The notes beneath the pieces are model-generated. The model ran no database searches, had not been told where the DNA came from, and worked only from the letters and a program-made list of their open reading frames with translations. Source: Antedon mediterranea (taxonomy: Eukaryota > Echinodermata > Crinoidea > Comatulida > Antedonidae). From it: 64,000 nt of DNA. The DNA lies in contig NC_092675.1 in the NCBI RefSeq assembly GCF_964355755.1, forward strand, positions 10,369,312 through 10,433,311, read 5' to 3'. Shown in pieces: positions 36,901-42,974 of the stretch. The position numbers and the translations under genes were made by a program. Each line of letters begins with the position of its first letter. The first letter of the stretch is position 1.

Positions 36901-39900
36901 TTACCATTATCATTCATAACAGAAGCTGCATCTACAAAGCCTTTAGCAGCCTTGTGTTCTTCCTTACTATCAGCAGGCAAGATAAGCTCGATGTTAAGAT
37001 CACAATTTTTGAAACCAATTCCACTCAGTGAAGAGCCAAACAAACGCAAATCAAAACCTGTAACATAAATACATCTACAGTCTAGTACAGTAATGGCAGA
37101 CAATGCAGGAATTATAGTCACAGCTGACTGTCGGATTCTCTTCCTTAACCAGACATTATTTAAAACAAATAATGAATCTTTTGTATTCGTGCAATGGTAC
37201 AACACATTTTATTTGCCAGTGAAATATGGAATGATTTGTATCATCACACACATAAAAACATTACTTGTATATCACACATATGCACCTTTCTTTTATGCAA
37301 AAGGAGTATTGAACATTTTTTGAATAATATTAAAGGTTCCTACAATAGGTCTATTGTGATTTTGTTAATTAGGATGTTATGAAAAAGGTTAAATTCAAAT
37401 ACAATTGATCAGAAAAAGCCCGAAAGCAAGCAATTATCATACCTGGCATCTTTTGCTGAAATTCTGTTTTCATTTTTTCAACAGTTTCTCTTCTAGTTTT
37501 CATGTCATCTTTAGACAAGGCATCCTTTTCCACAACAGTTTGTAAAAGTTCACTGAGGACGTCTAAATGAGCAGGCTCAGGTTTTGTCACTTTTCTTATG
37601 GCTTCATCAACTTTTATACTCTAAAGTTAAATTAATAATATTGTTTAAGTTATCAATTGTATTAAAACATCAAGGCTACAAATCATGAAATTAAATAAAC
37701 ACATTCAATGAAATGAAGAAAAAATAAAATAAATTCTAACCTTGAATGCTTTAATATGTTTCTGATCATTGACATGCTTGTTACAGGCGCTGATGTGATC
37801 ACAATGATATTGACAAATTCGACAAAAAAACTTTGCATTCGGAAACTTAGGATTTTTCTAAAGCAAATTGAAAATGTTAATTATAGCTTAAAGTATGGTG
37901 TTAAGATTAAAATTGTGAAACGAATACAAATATATAATGTACAGTACTGTAAAAACTGCATGTTTAAATTATTCACATCTATCTATATATATATATATAA
38001 AGGCAAACACAACAAGTTTGTCCTCTATGCTCGCCACGGTACAACATCCAATTGGTGTGAATTTTGCAATCAATATCAATCTTGCTACGGAGATGGTCAT
38101 GGGCTACATAAAAACCAAATATTTACTGAATTATGACTTATTAAATATTTAAAAAATTTCCTCTGGATCAAAAGGCTATCATATGTGGAATGTCCAGAGG
38201 GCGTCATTCAAGACTACAGTATAAAAGAAGGAATATCGCAAATGGCAGCATTACAGTTTAGAGAGATGAGTCGATAGGTTAGGCACAATTTTTAACTAAT
38301 TAAAGAAAAGCCACGCGGTCGTGGATTAGTTCACTTCCATTTGTAATAATAAACATTTATGATTTTTTATGTAGGCCTTTGAACTCTATTGTTTATATCT
38401 TTCTAAAATTTGAAGCATAGGCCCTATGTTTACAGTATTGGCTTTCTTTCATTCTTAGTGTGTACGAAATCGTACATTGGTTATGCCACCTGTATTTTAA
38501 CATTGGGAATGCAAATTATTCGTTTACGTATAAGGTGTTATTATTACTATAACCTTATGCTACCACGTTTTTATTCTACAGTACACAATTCAATGTTATA
38601 ACCGAGGTTTAAACATAGTACAGGTATTCTTCATTATTCTACTAATCCACCAGATAATTACCAGCTTATCGTTGGTACAGAATCGTAATTATAATTACAA
38701 CTACCTTTTGACGCCTATCATAATTTGTTTACTCTGGATTTTCTAATTTGTAATAAAAAAAGTATGTAAATGTATTTTCATTTTACTTTGCAGTGCTTAC
38801 ATCACTTTACATGATGGATAAATTGTACCTACTGTATAATACTGTTACCGACCGTAAACATTCATGCATACAGTACAGTGCATTTAGCCTACCAGACGTA
38901 CAGTACTGTTGAACTTACTTTCTTTCAATTCTTTGTATCAATAGATTTAAATATAGAAAATGAGACTTCAATTGGAACTCTTGCATGTAAGTTTATATCC
39001 ATTTGATGACAAGTTTCTCGGTGTCATTGAAATTTGTTAGTCATTGGTGCTCACACCCGTCGCAGACGGGTACTAATGCAAGTTTGATATGTACATTTGT
39101 GCATTTATTGAATAAAGGCTCAGAAAAGTTGGTGATGAACTCTGATCAACTTGGACATGACTTTATACTATCTGTTCAATAAAAAATGAAAGAGTGTTTA
39201 CTGTACTTTACACTTACCTTCTTCAGTTTGAACACATAGTCTTTTTCCAGGTTTTTTTCTACTTTGCTTAGGGGTGTTTGAGACTCTGCTGCAGTGTTAG
39301 ATTTGTTTTGATCAACTTGGCGAGTTAACTCATTAGTCTTGCCATTCTCTTTAGCAGGGGTCCTATTCGCCTTTTTTTTCTCTTTCATTTTCTCTTCTTT
39401 CTTGGACACTTTCTTTTGTTTCTCTTTATCAGGTTTTTTTTCCTCCGTCTCCTTTGCAATTTCTGGTATTGTTTCGGTTTCTTCAGGTTTTGATAGAGTA
39501 GTATCTTTTGGTATTTCACTTTTTCTTTCATTTTCATCACTTATATCCTCTTCAGTTACTTCCGTCTTATCATCTACTTTAATACCACCTTTCACATCCA
39601 TATTCCCACTGGTATCTTCTTTCTCAACCATGGTGTTCTTTTCCTCACCTAAATTATCTTCATTGATTGGAGCAATACAGATTTCTTTAGGTTCTGTCAG
39701 CTTTGACGGTTCCTTAGTAGTAGTTTCGTCATTACTTTCACATTTATTATTCACAACAGTATTATCAGTGACCTTTTGATCAACTTCAATTTGTGGGTGC
39801 AAGTTCTTCACCTGTTTATCATCTACTTGGTTCATTTCACTTTCACCTTCATCCTTTTGATAGTCATTCACATTCTCTTTCTTCCCCTCTTCCAATAGAT

Positions 39901-40204
39901 TCTGGTTTTCCTCTTCAGCTTTTGCTTCAATGATTTCTTCTTCTGCATTTTCTTTCTTATCATCTTTGCATAATTTTGATTCTCCATCTAACTCATCCAT
40001 CATTTTACTCTCTTCTTCTGTTTTTACTTCTTCTGTTTTCACTTCTTCTGTTTTCTCTTCATCATTATTCTTCTCCTCTCTTATCAATTTAGCATCACCT
40101 ACATCTTTCCTATCATCCATGGCCACATCTTCCATAGAAACAGTCTCTTTGTTATCGTTATCATCTGACACCAAATGTGCAGTATCACCTCCTGGCGATT
40201 CCAT
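13727..40204 (-). CDS. TUT4/7: Terminal uridylyltransferase TUT4/TUT7 ortholog (ZCCHC11/ZCCHC6), 20 coding exons
   Basis: The enzyme adds uridines to RNA 3' ends (pre-let-7 miRNA, mRNA, histone mRNA), acting mainly in the cytoplasm; this is family knowledge. The spliced model is about 2186 residues, longer than the vertebrate proteins. Visible order: acidic Lys/Glu-rich N-terminus (1-329); C2H2 finger (C341, C344, H357, H363); first nucleotidyltransferase with GSS at 435-437 but D447-L-N449 instead of DxD, so presumably inactive as in vertebrate TUT4/7; PAP-associated core GELWLGMLKFY; an 11 x 12-residue repeat; CCHC knuckle C934, C937, H942, C947; second nucleotidyltransferase with GSS (1014-1016), D1026, D1028 and D1087 intact; PAP-associated core GELWLGLLRFYTEEF; CCHC knuckle C1317, C1320, H1325, C1330; a Gln-rich tail. 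The third knuckle of vertebrate TUT4/7 is not seen. All phases agree except for one extra base in exon 16. Confidence 0.93.
15084..15413 (-). CDS. TUT4/7: TUT4/7 exon 19
   Basis: The acceptor TTTTTTCTAG precedes 15413 and the exon continues phase 2 from exon 18. It encodes QSQVYTNSNLQSQPVRIP and then Pro/Ser/Asn-rich sequence. The donor CAAG|GTTTTA is weak. If it is skipped, translation stops two codons later (SRF stop), giving a possible shorter C-terminus. Confidence 0.78.
15720..17199 (-). CDS. TUT4/7: TUT4/7 exon 18, Gln-rich region
   Basis: This is the largest exon (1480 bp). It enters in phase 1 with DQRQADMNRRDYQQLKNYQ. The first half is Lys/Pro/Gly-rich; the second half holds long polyglutamine runs from mixed CAG/CAA codons (about 15780-16240), with short His runs. 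The donor AAT|GTAAGT overlaps an in-frame ATG TAA, so intron retention would end the protein here. Confidence 0.88.
17727..17970 (-). CDS. TUT4/7: TUT4/7 exon 17, second CCHC zinc knuckle
   Basis: It begins NIFFNGDILTDGCGPPDDR and then CRLCGRVGHFVKDCPRK, a C-x2-C-x4-H-x4-C knuckle that closely matches the post-catalytic knuckle of TUT4/7. A Gln/Asn/Arg-rich stretch follows, with two similar RYRQQ/RYRHQ segments. Acceptor TTTTAG and donor CAG|GTATGG fit. Confidence 0.92.
18392..18490 (-). CDS. TUT4/7: TUT4/7 exon 16, with apparent +1 frameshift
   Basis: The exon encodes IMLVFQKAREHFGTPFD and ends NQDF in phase 0, which matches exon 17. The acceptor TATGTAG and donor TTT|GTAAGT are clean. From the upstream side, phase 1 of exon 15 gives M-N-S and would then need TTC, but the sequence has four T (plus-strand A run 18480-18483) instead of three. 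Read literally, the frame hits a stop within the exon. Either a base was added in the assembly or the allele is broken. Confidence 0.85.
18568..18710. mobile_element. Short MITE, GCTCTGTCTACACTATCAA family (intron 15)
   Basis: Starts AAGCTCTGTCTAGACTATCA and ends AAGTGTAGACAGAGCTT, with inner inverted blocks of CATATTT/AAATATG type. TTAA sits at the left edge and TTTAA at the right. Four copies in this window. Confidence 0.85.
19140..19480 (-). repeat. Dispersed ~300-bp repeat with TGTCCCC ends (intron 15)
   Basis: Shares ordered blocks with 50145-50465 and 58870-59160: AAATCAGACTTT, AATTTGACATTTTT, TTTAAATTACA and a GTCAAAGTGA segment. Ends are inverted-like (GATGCATTGTCCCC and GGGGGCAATT). 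A partial piece lies at 20110-20200. Probably an old MITE. Confidence 0.7.
19591..19816 (-). CDS. TUT4/7: TUT4/7 exon 15, catalytic PAP-associated domain
   Basis: Encodes SVWKDYGKNKCSVGELWLGL and LRFYTEEFDFRRYVVSIRQ, then AIEDPFDLDHNLGGGVSRK. This is the PAP-associated core, including the nucleotide-recognition segment conserved in cytoplasmic TUTases. Acceptor CTACAG, donor AAA|GTATGT, leaving phase 1. Confidence 0.95.
20781..21610. mobile_element. TA-flanked MITE, copy 1 (intron 14)
   Basis: Terminal inverted repeats start CCGTATATTTCGGTG and end CACCGAAATATACGG, each flanked by TA. Subterminal GTATAAGACGCACCC motifs are also inverted. The interior shares blocks with 34791-35599 (for example the region around 21190-21290). 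TA flanks suggest a Tc1/mariner or pogo-type non-autonomous element. No transposase ORF is present. Confidence 0.85.
22032..22109 (-). CDS. TUT4/7: TUT4/7 exon 14
   Basis: A short exon encoding LHPKGERQVKIIDERNVWYY and SDIKNL. It has acceptor TTTATAG, donor TTG|GTAAGT and phase 0 on both sides. It connects VLQE of exon 13 to KSVWKDY of exon 15, matching the usual segment that leads into the PAP-associated domain. Confidence 0.9.
23369..24735. repeat. Satellite array with 17-18-bp subunit and ~85-135-bp higher-order unit
   Basis: The subunit TTTCAAATGGATAGCACA occurs dozens of times. It is grouped in larger units that end GTACATTATTCTATACGG and restart at ATTATCGGGTAGCACATTC. The restart motif appears about 11 times, near 23470, 23577, 23752, 23846, 23933, 24016, 24129, 24266, 24350, 24464 and 24597. 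Unit length varies because the inner subunit is present one to four times. Confidence 0.95.
24775..24912 (-). repeat. SINE fragment (same family as 33251-33543)
   Basis: The 3' half of the tRNA-derived SINE on the minus strand; it shares the GACGAGTGGGGGGTTACCCC-type core and the CTGGGCCCTCTGGGAGACCA block. The tRNA head is missing. It lies just beyond the satellite inside the 3.4-kb element. Confidence 0.85.
26045..26158 (-). CDS. TUT4/7: TUT4/7 exon 13
   Basis: Encodes KCMIGDASRGSLSSYAYTLM and VLFYLQQCKPPLIPVLQE, the conserved central-domain segment (SSYA...FYLQ). Phase 0 on both sides; acceptor TTTTTTTCAG, donor GAG|GTAAGC. Confidence 0.95.
26405..26656 (-). CDS. TUT4/7: TUT4/7 exon 12, third catalytic aspartate
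   Basis: Encodes TLNVPCIIEDLGNILRKK, then TTAKVPIVKFVHRHSQLEGD and ISLYNTLAQHNTLMIKAYSD. The Asp of LEGDISLYN (D1087) is the third carboxylate of the nucleotidyltransferase triad. Phase 0 on both sides; acceptor TTCTTTTAG, donor AAG|GTAAAT. Confidence 0.96.
26896..26996 (-). CDS. TUT4/7: TUT4/7 exon 11, active nucleotidyltransferase signature
   Basis: Encodes EAKLTLFGSSRNGFGFQGSD followed by LDVCMTM. The GSS motif and D-x-D pair (D1026, D1028) are intact, so this second module should be the catalytic one. Acceptor TTAAATAG, donor TCT|GTAAGG. Confidence 0.97.
27238..28440. repeat. ~1.2-1.3-kb intronic repeat, copy A
   Basis: It begins near GAAACTCGTCACTTTGACGAG and shares many blocks in the same order with 28462-29830. 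Shared blocks include TTATCTCAGCAACAACATA, GTGTAGAAGAAATTT, ACAATCCAATAGCTTCCAGA, the TGATGACGTCA motifs and a CGCGCG-rich segment near the 3' end. No coding capacity was seen. Family unknown. Confidence 0.8.
28462..29830. repeat. ~1.2-1.3-kb intronic repeat, copy B
   Basis: The second copy in the same orientation, separated from copy A by a short GGAAGGAAAG-type purine run; a similar GAAAGAAAG run closes copy B near 29800. Identity by eye is patchy with indels, so the duplication is not recent or the two are independent insertions. Confidence 0.8.
29960..30046 (-). CDS. TUT4/7: TUT4/7 exon 10
   Basis: Encodes QFELKEGEHKSRDNIVNALQ and SHIKRNYP, the helix just before the catalytic GSS strand, and joins to EAKLTLFGSS. 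Acceptor ATCTTGTAG, donor CCAG|GTATAT; phase 1 in and out. Confidence 0.9.
30445..30862. repeat. Perfect 209-bp tandem duplication next to exon 9 donor
   Basis: Two head-to-tail copies with period 209 bp (T30450 aligns with T30659, C30641 with C30850) appear identical base for base. Each copy ends with GACACTTACGC in the plus text, so the minus-strand donor GTAAGTGTC is duplicated as well. It is either a very recent duplication or an assembly artefact. Confidence 0.9.
30865..30961 (-). CDS. TUT4/7: TUT4/7 exon 9, end of first CCHC knuckle
   Basis: Starts NCPDDDLPNLKTLPRMNKSF, supplying the last Cys of the knuckle begun in exon 8; the NCP(E/D)D wording is typical for this site in TUT4/7. Acceptor TTAATCTAG, donor CCGC|GTAAGT. 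Phase 0 in, phase 1 out. Confidence 0.93.
31080..31210. mobile_element. Short MITE, family with GCTCTGTCTACACTATCAA ends (intron 8)
   Basis: It begins GTTTACACTATTAAAC and ends GATAGTGTAGACAGAGCTTAA, with an inner inverted pair around GATGTGCCCAAATA / TATTTGGGGACATCAC. It belongs to the same family as 18568-18710, 63359-63474 and 63672-63779. Confidence 0.85.
31308..32221 (-). CDS. TUT4/7: TUT4/7 exon 8, PAP-associated end, 12-residue repeats and first CCHC start
   Basis: Starts DPYNTGKRNVAKSLASPSIF and then KYVMDRFKSAFLYFATPQYG, the conserved end of the first PAP-associated module. From about 32034 to 31637 there are 11 copies of a 12-residue unit, consensus SKPETSMSEKAP. A charged helix (IKQFGREIIERAVKIYEAEE) follows, and then VQVYCSHCNKHSHSIK, the first three ligands of a CCHC knuckle. 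Acceptor TTTTTGCCAG, donor AAG|GTAATT. Confidence 0.94.
31637..32034 (-). repeat. 36-bp coding minisatellite, 11 units
   Basis: Eleven in-frame 36-bp units encode SKPETSMSEKAP variants (SIPETSLSEKAP, SIHETSLSEKAP, and one ending KVT). Ser/Thr/Glu/Lys/Pro-rich and probably disordered. Units remain in frame with no stop, so the array is translated. The strand opposite is open too, but only as a shadow. Confidence 0.95.
32708..32879 (-). CDS. TUT4/7: TUT4/7 exon 7, first PAP-associated core
   Basis: Encodes FDTFKTANTQSLGELWLGML and KFYSIEYPIEEEVISIRKSE, then KKRLAIE. The SLGELWL...FY block is the PAP-associated domain of the N-terminal inactive module. Acceptor TTTCTGTGTAG, donor GAAG|GTAATG, phase 1 out. 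Confidence 0.95.
33251..33543 (-). mobile_element. Full-length tRNA-derived SINE (intron 6)
   Basis: On the minus strand the head reads like a tRNA with a long variable arm (Leu/Ser type): GAGTGGCCGAGCGGTTAAG holds the A box and GGGGTTCGAGGCTC the B box, about 80 bp in all. It is followed by a body with TCTTCTCGGATAAGGAC, CTTTCGAGACGAGTAGGGGG and CTGGGCCCTCTGGGAGATCA, and a short A/T-rich tail. Partial copies lie at 24775, 51478 and 54925. It could be transcribed by RNA polymerase III. Confidence 0.9.
33701..33941 (-). CDS. TUT4/7: TUT4/7 exon 6, first-module central domain
   Basis: Encodes GLTGKISIMNEHAYNTNKLL, FDSRVKPLAISFRKLARLCK and GSIPSYSFTLMTIFYLQQLD. It is the counterpart of exons 12-13 in the inactive module; the expected catalytic GD is replaced here by TGKISIMN. 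Acceptor TTTATTTCAG, donor GAG|GTGAGT. Confidence 0.95.
34791..35599. mobile_element. TA-flanked MITE, copy 2 (intron 5)
   Basis: Ends CCGTATATTTTGG and CCGAAATATACGG, both flanked by TA. The interior matches 20781-21610 in inverted orientation (for example the TCGACTAGTATATTCTCCAG block). Rich in AGGCCT palindromes. No ORF. Confidence 0.85.
36600..36672 (-). CDS. TUT4/7: TUT4/7 exon 5
   Basis: A 73-bp exon encoding TLFSSVKPDFESKFPCIDFI then EPK. It bridges the first nucleotidyltransferase signature and the central domain. Acceptor CTTTCAG, donor AAAAG|GTAAAA. It changes phase from 1 to 2 as the neighbours require. Confidence 0.88.
36905..37057 (-). CDS. TUT4/7: TUT4/7 exon 4, degenerate nucleotidyltransferase signature
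   Basis: Encodes GFDLRLFGSSLSGIGFKNCD then LNIELILPADSKEEHKAAKG. GSS is present, but the D-x-D pair is D-L-N, and vertebrate TUT4/7 also has Asn at this second position. This supports a non-catalytic N-terminal module used for RNA/partner binding. Acceptor TATGTTACAG, donor AATG|GTAAAC. Confidence 0.94.
37443..37620 (-). CDS. TUT4/7: TUT4/7 exon 3
   Basis: Encodes SIKVDEAIRKVTKPEPAHLD and then a charged helix VEKMKTEFQQKMP leading into GFDLRLFG. Acceptor AACTTTAG, donor CCAG|GTATGA. Phase 0 in, 1 out. Confidence 0.9.
37741..37857 (-). CDS. TUT4/7: TUT4/7 exon 2, matrin-type C2H2 zinc finger
   Basis: Encodes KNPKFPNAKFFCRICQYHCD then HISACNKHVNDQKHIKAFK, a C-x2-C-x12-H-x5-H finger (C341, C344, H357, H363). 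TUT4/7 use this finger with the N-terminal module, for example for LIN28/let-7 recognition in vertebrates. Acceptor TTGCTTTAG, donor AAG|GTTAGA; phase 0 both sides. Confidence 0.92.
37978..39076 (+). mobile_element. Non-autonomous Helitron filling intron 1 of TUT4/7
   Basis: It starts A|TCTATCTATATATATATAT and ends in the hairpin ACCCGTCGCAGACGGGT followed by ACTAA|T. This matches the Helitron pattern (insertion between A and T, 5' TC, 3' hairpin, CTRR). The 5' end resembles that of the Helitron at 9225-10529. No Rep/helicase ORF. It makes up 1099 of the 1360 bp of the intron. Confidence 0.82.
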
Positions 40205-40218
40205 AGTTAAACCATAAA
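39218..40218 (-). CDS. TUT4/7: TUT4/7 exon 1 (first coding), acidic N-terminus
   Basis: ATG at 40204-40202 starts MESPGGDTAHLVSDDNDNKE. It is the first ATG after the acceptor TTTACATTGCAG at 40219, so 40205-40218 is 5' UTR. The 329 codons are extremely rich in Glu, Lys and Asp (repeated EEKTEEVKTEEVKTEE) and predict a disordered region. No conserved domain. Donor AAG|GTAAGT. It joins in phase 0 to the zinc-finger exon. Confidence 0.85.
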
Positions 40219-40619
40219 CTGCAATGTAAATAAGATTTATTTAGTGGTGGTCACATATTGTTGTTTTACATTCTTAATTAACTGCAATAACACATTATTG
40301 AACCATAGGAGGTCAGTCCTGTGATTATGCAATTACCGATTTAGGGAGGCAAGTTAATACATTTTTGGACCGCACATCCAGTCAGTCGATAAACAATGGC
40401 AACAAAAGATCCTTTAAAAAATTAAAACTTCATTCTAAATATAGTCTCAAATCATGCAGTCAATTGCATGATGGGTTGCCGACAAAAGGCCATAAATGAA
40501 TACATACCTAGATTTTTTCATTAAATGCAATACTCTGTTGATCAAATGTTTTTTTTTTGGTTCTACAGTGTAGTAGTCAACCACGGCCAATAAACTTTAG
40601 ATATTTATACTTTTTCTAG

Positions 40620-40790
40620 TTTAATCAATCATCACCGACTAGAAGACACTTTAAACTTTAGAAGATTAAATTTGGATAGATGAAATACTCTTTTGCATGC
40701 AGGGTAATTGATTCTTGGAATAGTCTCTCGTATGAGGTGGTTAATGCTGCAACGTTGAATTTTTTTTTATAACTCTTTCCAACAATCATT
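40620..40790 (+). mobile_element. LINE C-terminal fragment
   Basis: The plus-strand frame reads YSFACRVIDSWNSLSYEVVN followed by AATLN. The WNSLP-like motif and what follows are typical of the end of CR1/Jockey-type ORF2. Short and isolated. Confidence 0.6.
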
Positions 40791-41362
40791 TTTTCCAATA
40801 TAATTATAATTTTCCATAAAACATACACAACAATTATCATTGGATCCTCCAAACCTTTGCCAGCAAACACCGTCCTTGTTTGTATAATATAGAATGGATA
40901 TAGTATAGAATAGGATAGGAGGGCATGCATCATTCAAATAAGATTAAGAATCAAGCAACAAGAACTAGGCCCAGTTAGAAGAGTGAAAATTATGGATCAC
41001 CCAAAGAATAGCATGCTGGAAGTTTGTCCTAATAATAATATTAAAAGTATCTCGCTTTCCATACGCTAGGCCTAGCTGCTTTATAGCTATATTCCGCAAT
41101 AAACCATCGACACCATTGGTTAGAGTTTATGCCGTGCGTGTAGGATATACCACCGCCAGAGCCTAAACTGCTCACCCTGGAAAAAATCACCATCCTAGAA
41201 AATGACTTTAAACCTTATTAAAAAATATATAAATAAATGTTATGCCACCTCAAATAATTTGCTCACAACTATCTGCCTAATATGATACGATATACCATGT
41301 ATTACTAACCTTGATAATTTAATTTTAAGTCATTAAATACTAGGCAAATCCTTAAAACTTAC

Positions 41363-41470
41363 CCTTTCCTAGCCTGCTTGCTGCTGCTTTACAAGAATCA
41401 AACCGCCCTCATCAGTTCACCTCTCTCCACAAAGCATTTGTTATCTAGGCCTACAACACATCAATAATAA
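41363..41470 (-). other. Candidate 5' non-coding exon of TUT4/7
   Basis: The coding exon begins with an acceptor, so a 5' UTR exon must lie upstream on the minus strand. A good donor, AAAGG|GTAAGT, lies at 41357-41362 after a GC-richer segment. The upstream limit is a guess. Confidence 0.35.
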
Positions 41471-42113
41471 TATAATTCACTTTGCTTTGTAACTAATGTA
41501 AAAAAAAAATATTTTTAATATTTATTTTTATATAATTTTAAAACAAATAATTATTATATTATTTTTATTAACATTATTATGAATCTAAAGAGTTTACTAC
41601 AAAACATACAATGCGCGTGCGTAATATGATTTAGACTCTCGACCCTTTTCCATGCACAAAAAACGAATCACAAACGTATACACGGGACGTACAGATTGCA
41701 TGTTGTTTATATCATATGCAGCGCGTCGCTAGCCTAGGCCTAGCCTATATTATGATCAAATTTCACGATTGTTTATATTGTCATCATTGAGAGGGGGATC
41801 GGTTTATCAATCACGTAGTTCCTCGGTTCGAATTAGAACAGTAAGTAAGGCAGTAGTAGCCTAGCCTAGTAGTACTATAGGGGTCTACTCTAGACTAACT
41901 AGCTAGGCCTAGGCCTAGCTAGGCCTAGGCCTAGTGCTGAAATCAGCGATGTCCAGTCATCATTCTGAAGATAGGCTAGGCCTAGCCTAATAAAACTAGT
42001 AGTAGTAGGCCTAGGCTAGATAGAAATAGAGGGGAGAGGCGTAGCCGTAGGCTAGTAAAAGGCTACTCAACTCCGAGAGAGAGTAGGCCTAGGCTAGTAG
42101 TTCATATTTCATA

Positions 42114-42891
42114 AAATAAAATCGCCGTGGTTAGGATTCCGGCACCGGAACTCAACTGCCCACCGTTAGGGAATCCGACACGATATTGCGCATGCCCAGA
42201 ACTCTGGGAAGTGAATTATAGCTTGCACTAATAGTGCCACACACCACACCAACGAGAGTCGGAGTGTTATAGGGATTTACTGTAGCCTAGATAGTCGAGT
42301 CGTTGCGCGAGCGAGAGATGGATGAAACTTGGCCTATGCCATACATGAATTAATAATTAAAATACGACTACGCCACGCGTCAAAATAATTATAATGATAT
42401 TAATAAGAATCGGTATCTATCTAAGAATCGTAATGCTGTTTTTAACGTTGCGACCCCGAATTTCCGAACAGTTTTTTCACATCCACGCGGTGGCTGCCGT
42501 CAACAAATCAACTTGTGATTGCATGTTATGTACAGTATATTAAATGCGTTATGAAAAATCATAAAACTAGTCATGTAATTATATAATTCATAATGATATG
42601 AAGTTTATATATGAATGAACAACCACTTTTTAATTACAAAATAAATAGGCCCACTGGTCACGCCTAACTGGTAGCCCTAGCCTAGATTAGTGGATCCCGC
42701 ATTAGTAGGCATCTAGGCTAGTTCGCCGTGTGGCGCAGCTATGAAATGATCCATCGCTGTATAGTCAAAGAATTGGTATAGTATAGAGTCGCCGATTACC
42801 TCGCTCTGGGCATGCGCAATAGCGTGTCGGATTCCCTAACGCTGGGCAGTTGGGTTCCGGTGCCGGAATCCTAACCACGGCGAAATAAAAT
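42114..42891. mobile_element. MULE-like MITE with ~78-bp terminal inverted repeats and 9-bp target duplication
   Basis: The element spans 42123-42882. Its ends start CGCCGTGGTTAGGATTCCGG on both strands and stay inverted for about 78 bp with only a few mismatches, to GCGCATGCCCAGA. AAATAAAAT at 42114-42122 is repeated exactly at 42883-42891. Long TIRs with a 9-bp duplication are typical of Mutator-like elements. No transposase. Confidence 0.88.
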
Positions 42892-42974
42892 TCCCGCCGC
42901 CGGCTTAGCCCTCTATTTTCTAGCCTACCAGTGCCACCTGAGCTCGCTACACTTTAGTTAGGCCTAGGTAAGAT

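Noticed and set aside
39339-39779. Plus-strand ORF of 146 codons, Ser/Phe-rich and membrane-like
   Set aside because: Antisense of the Lys/Glu-rich exon 1 of TUT4/7; the hydrophobic look comes from TTC/TCT complement codons.
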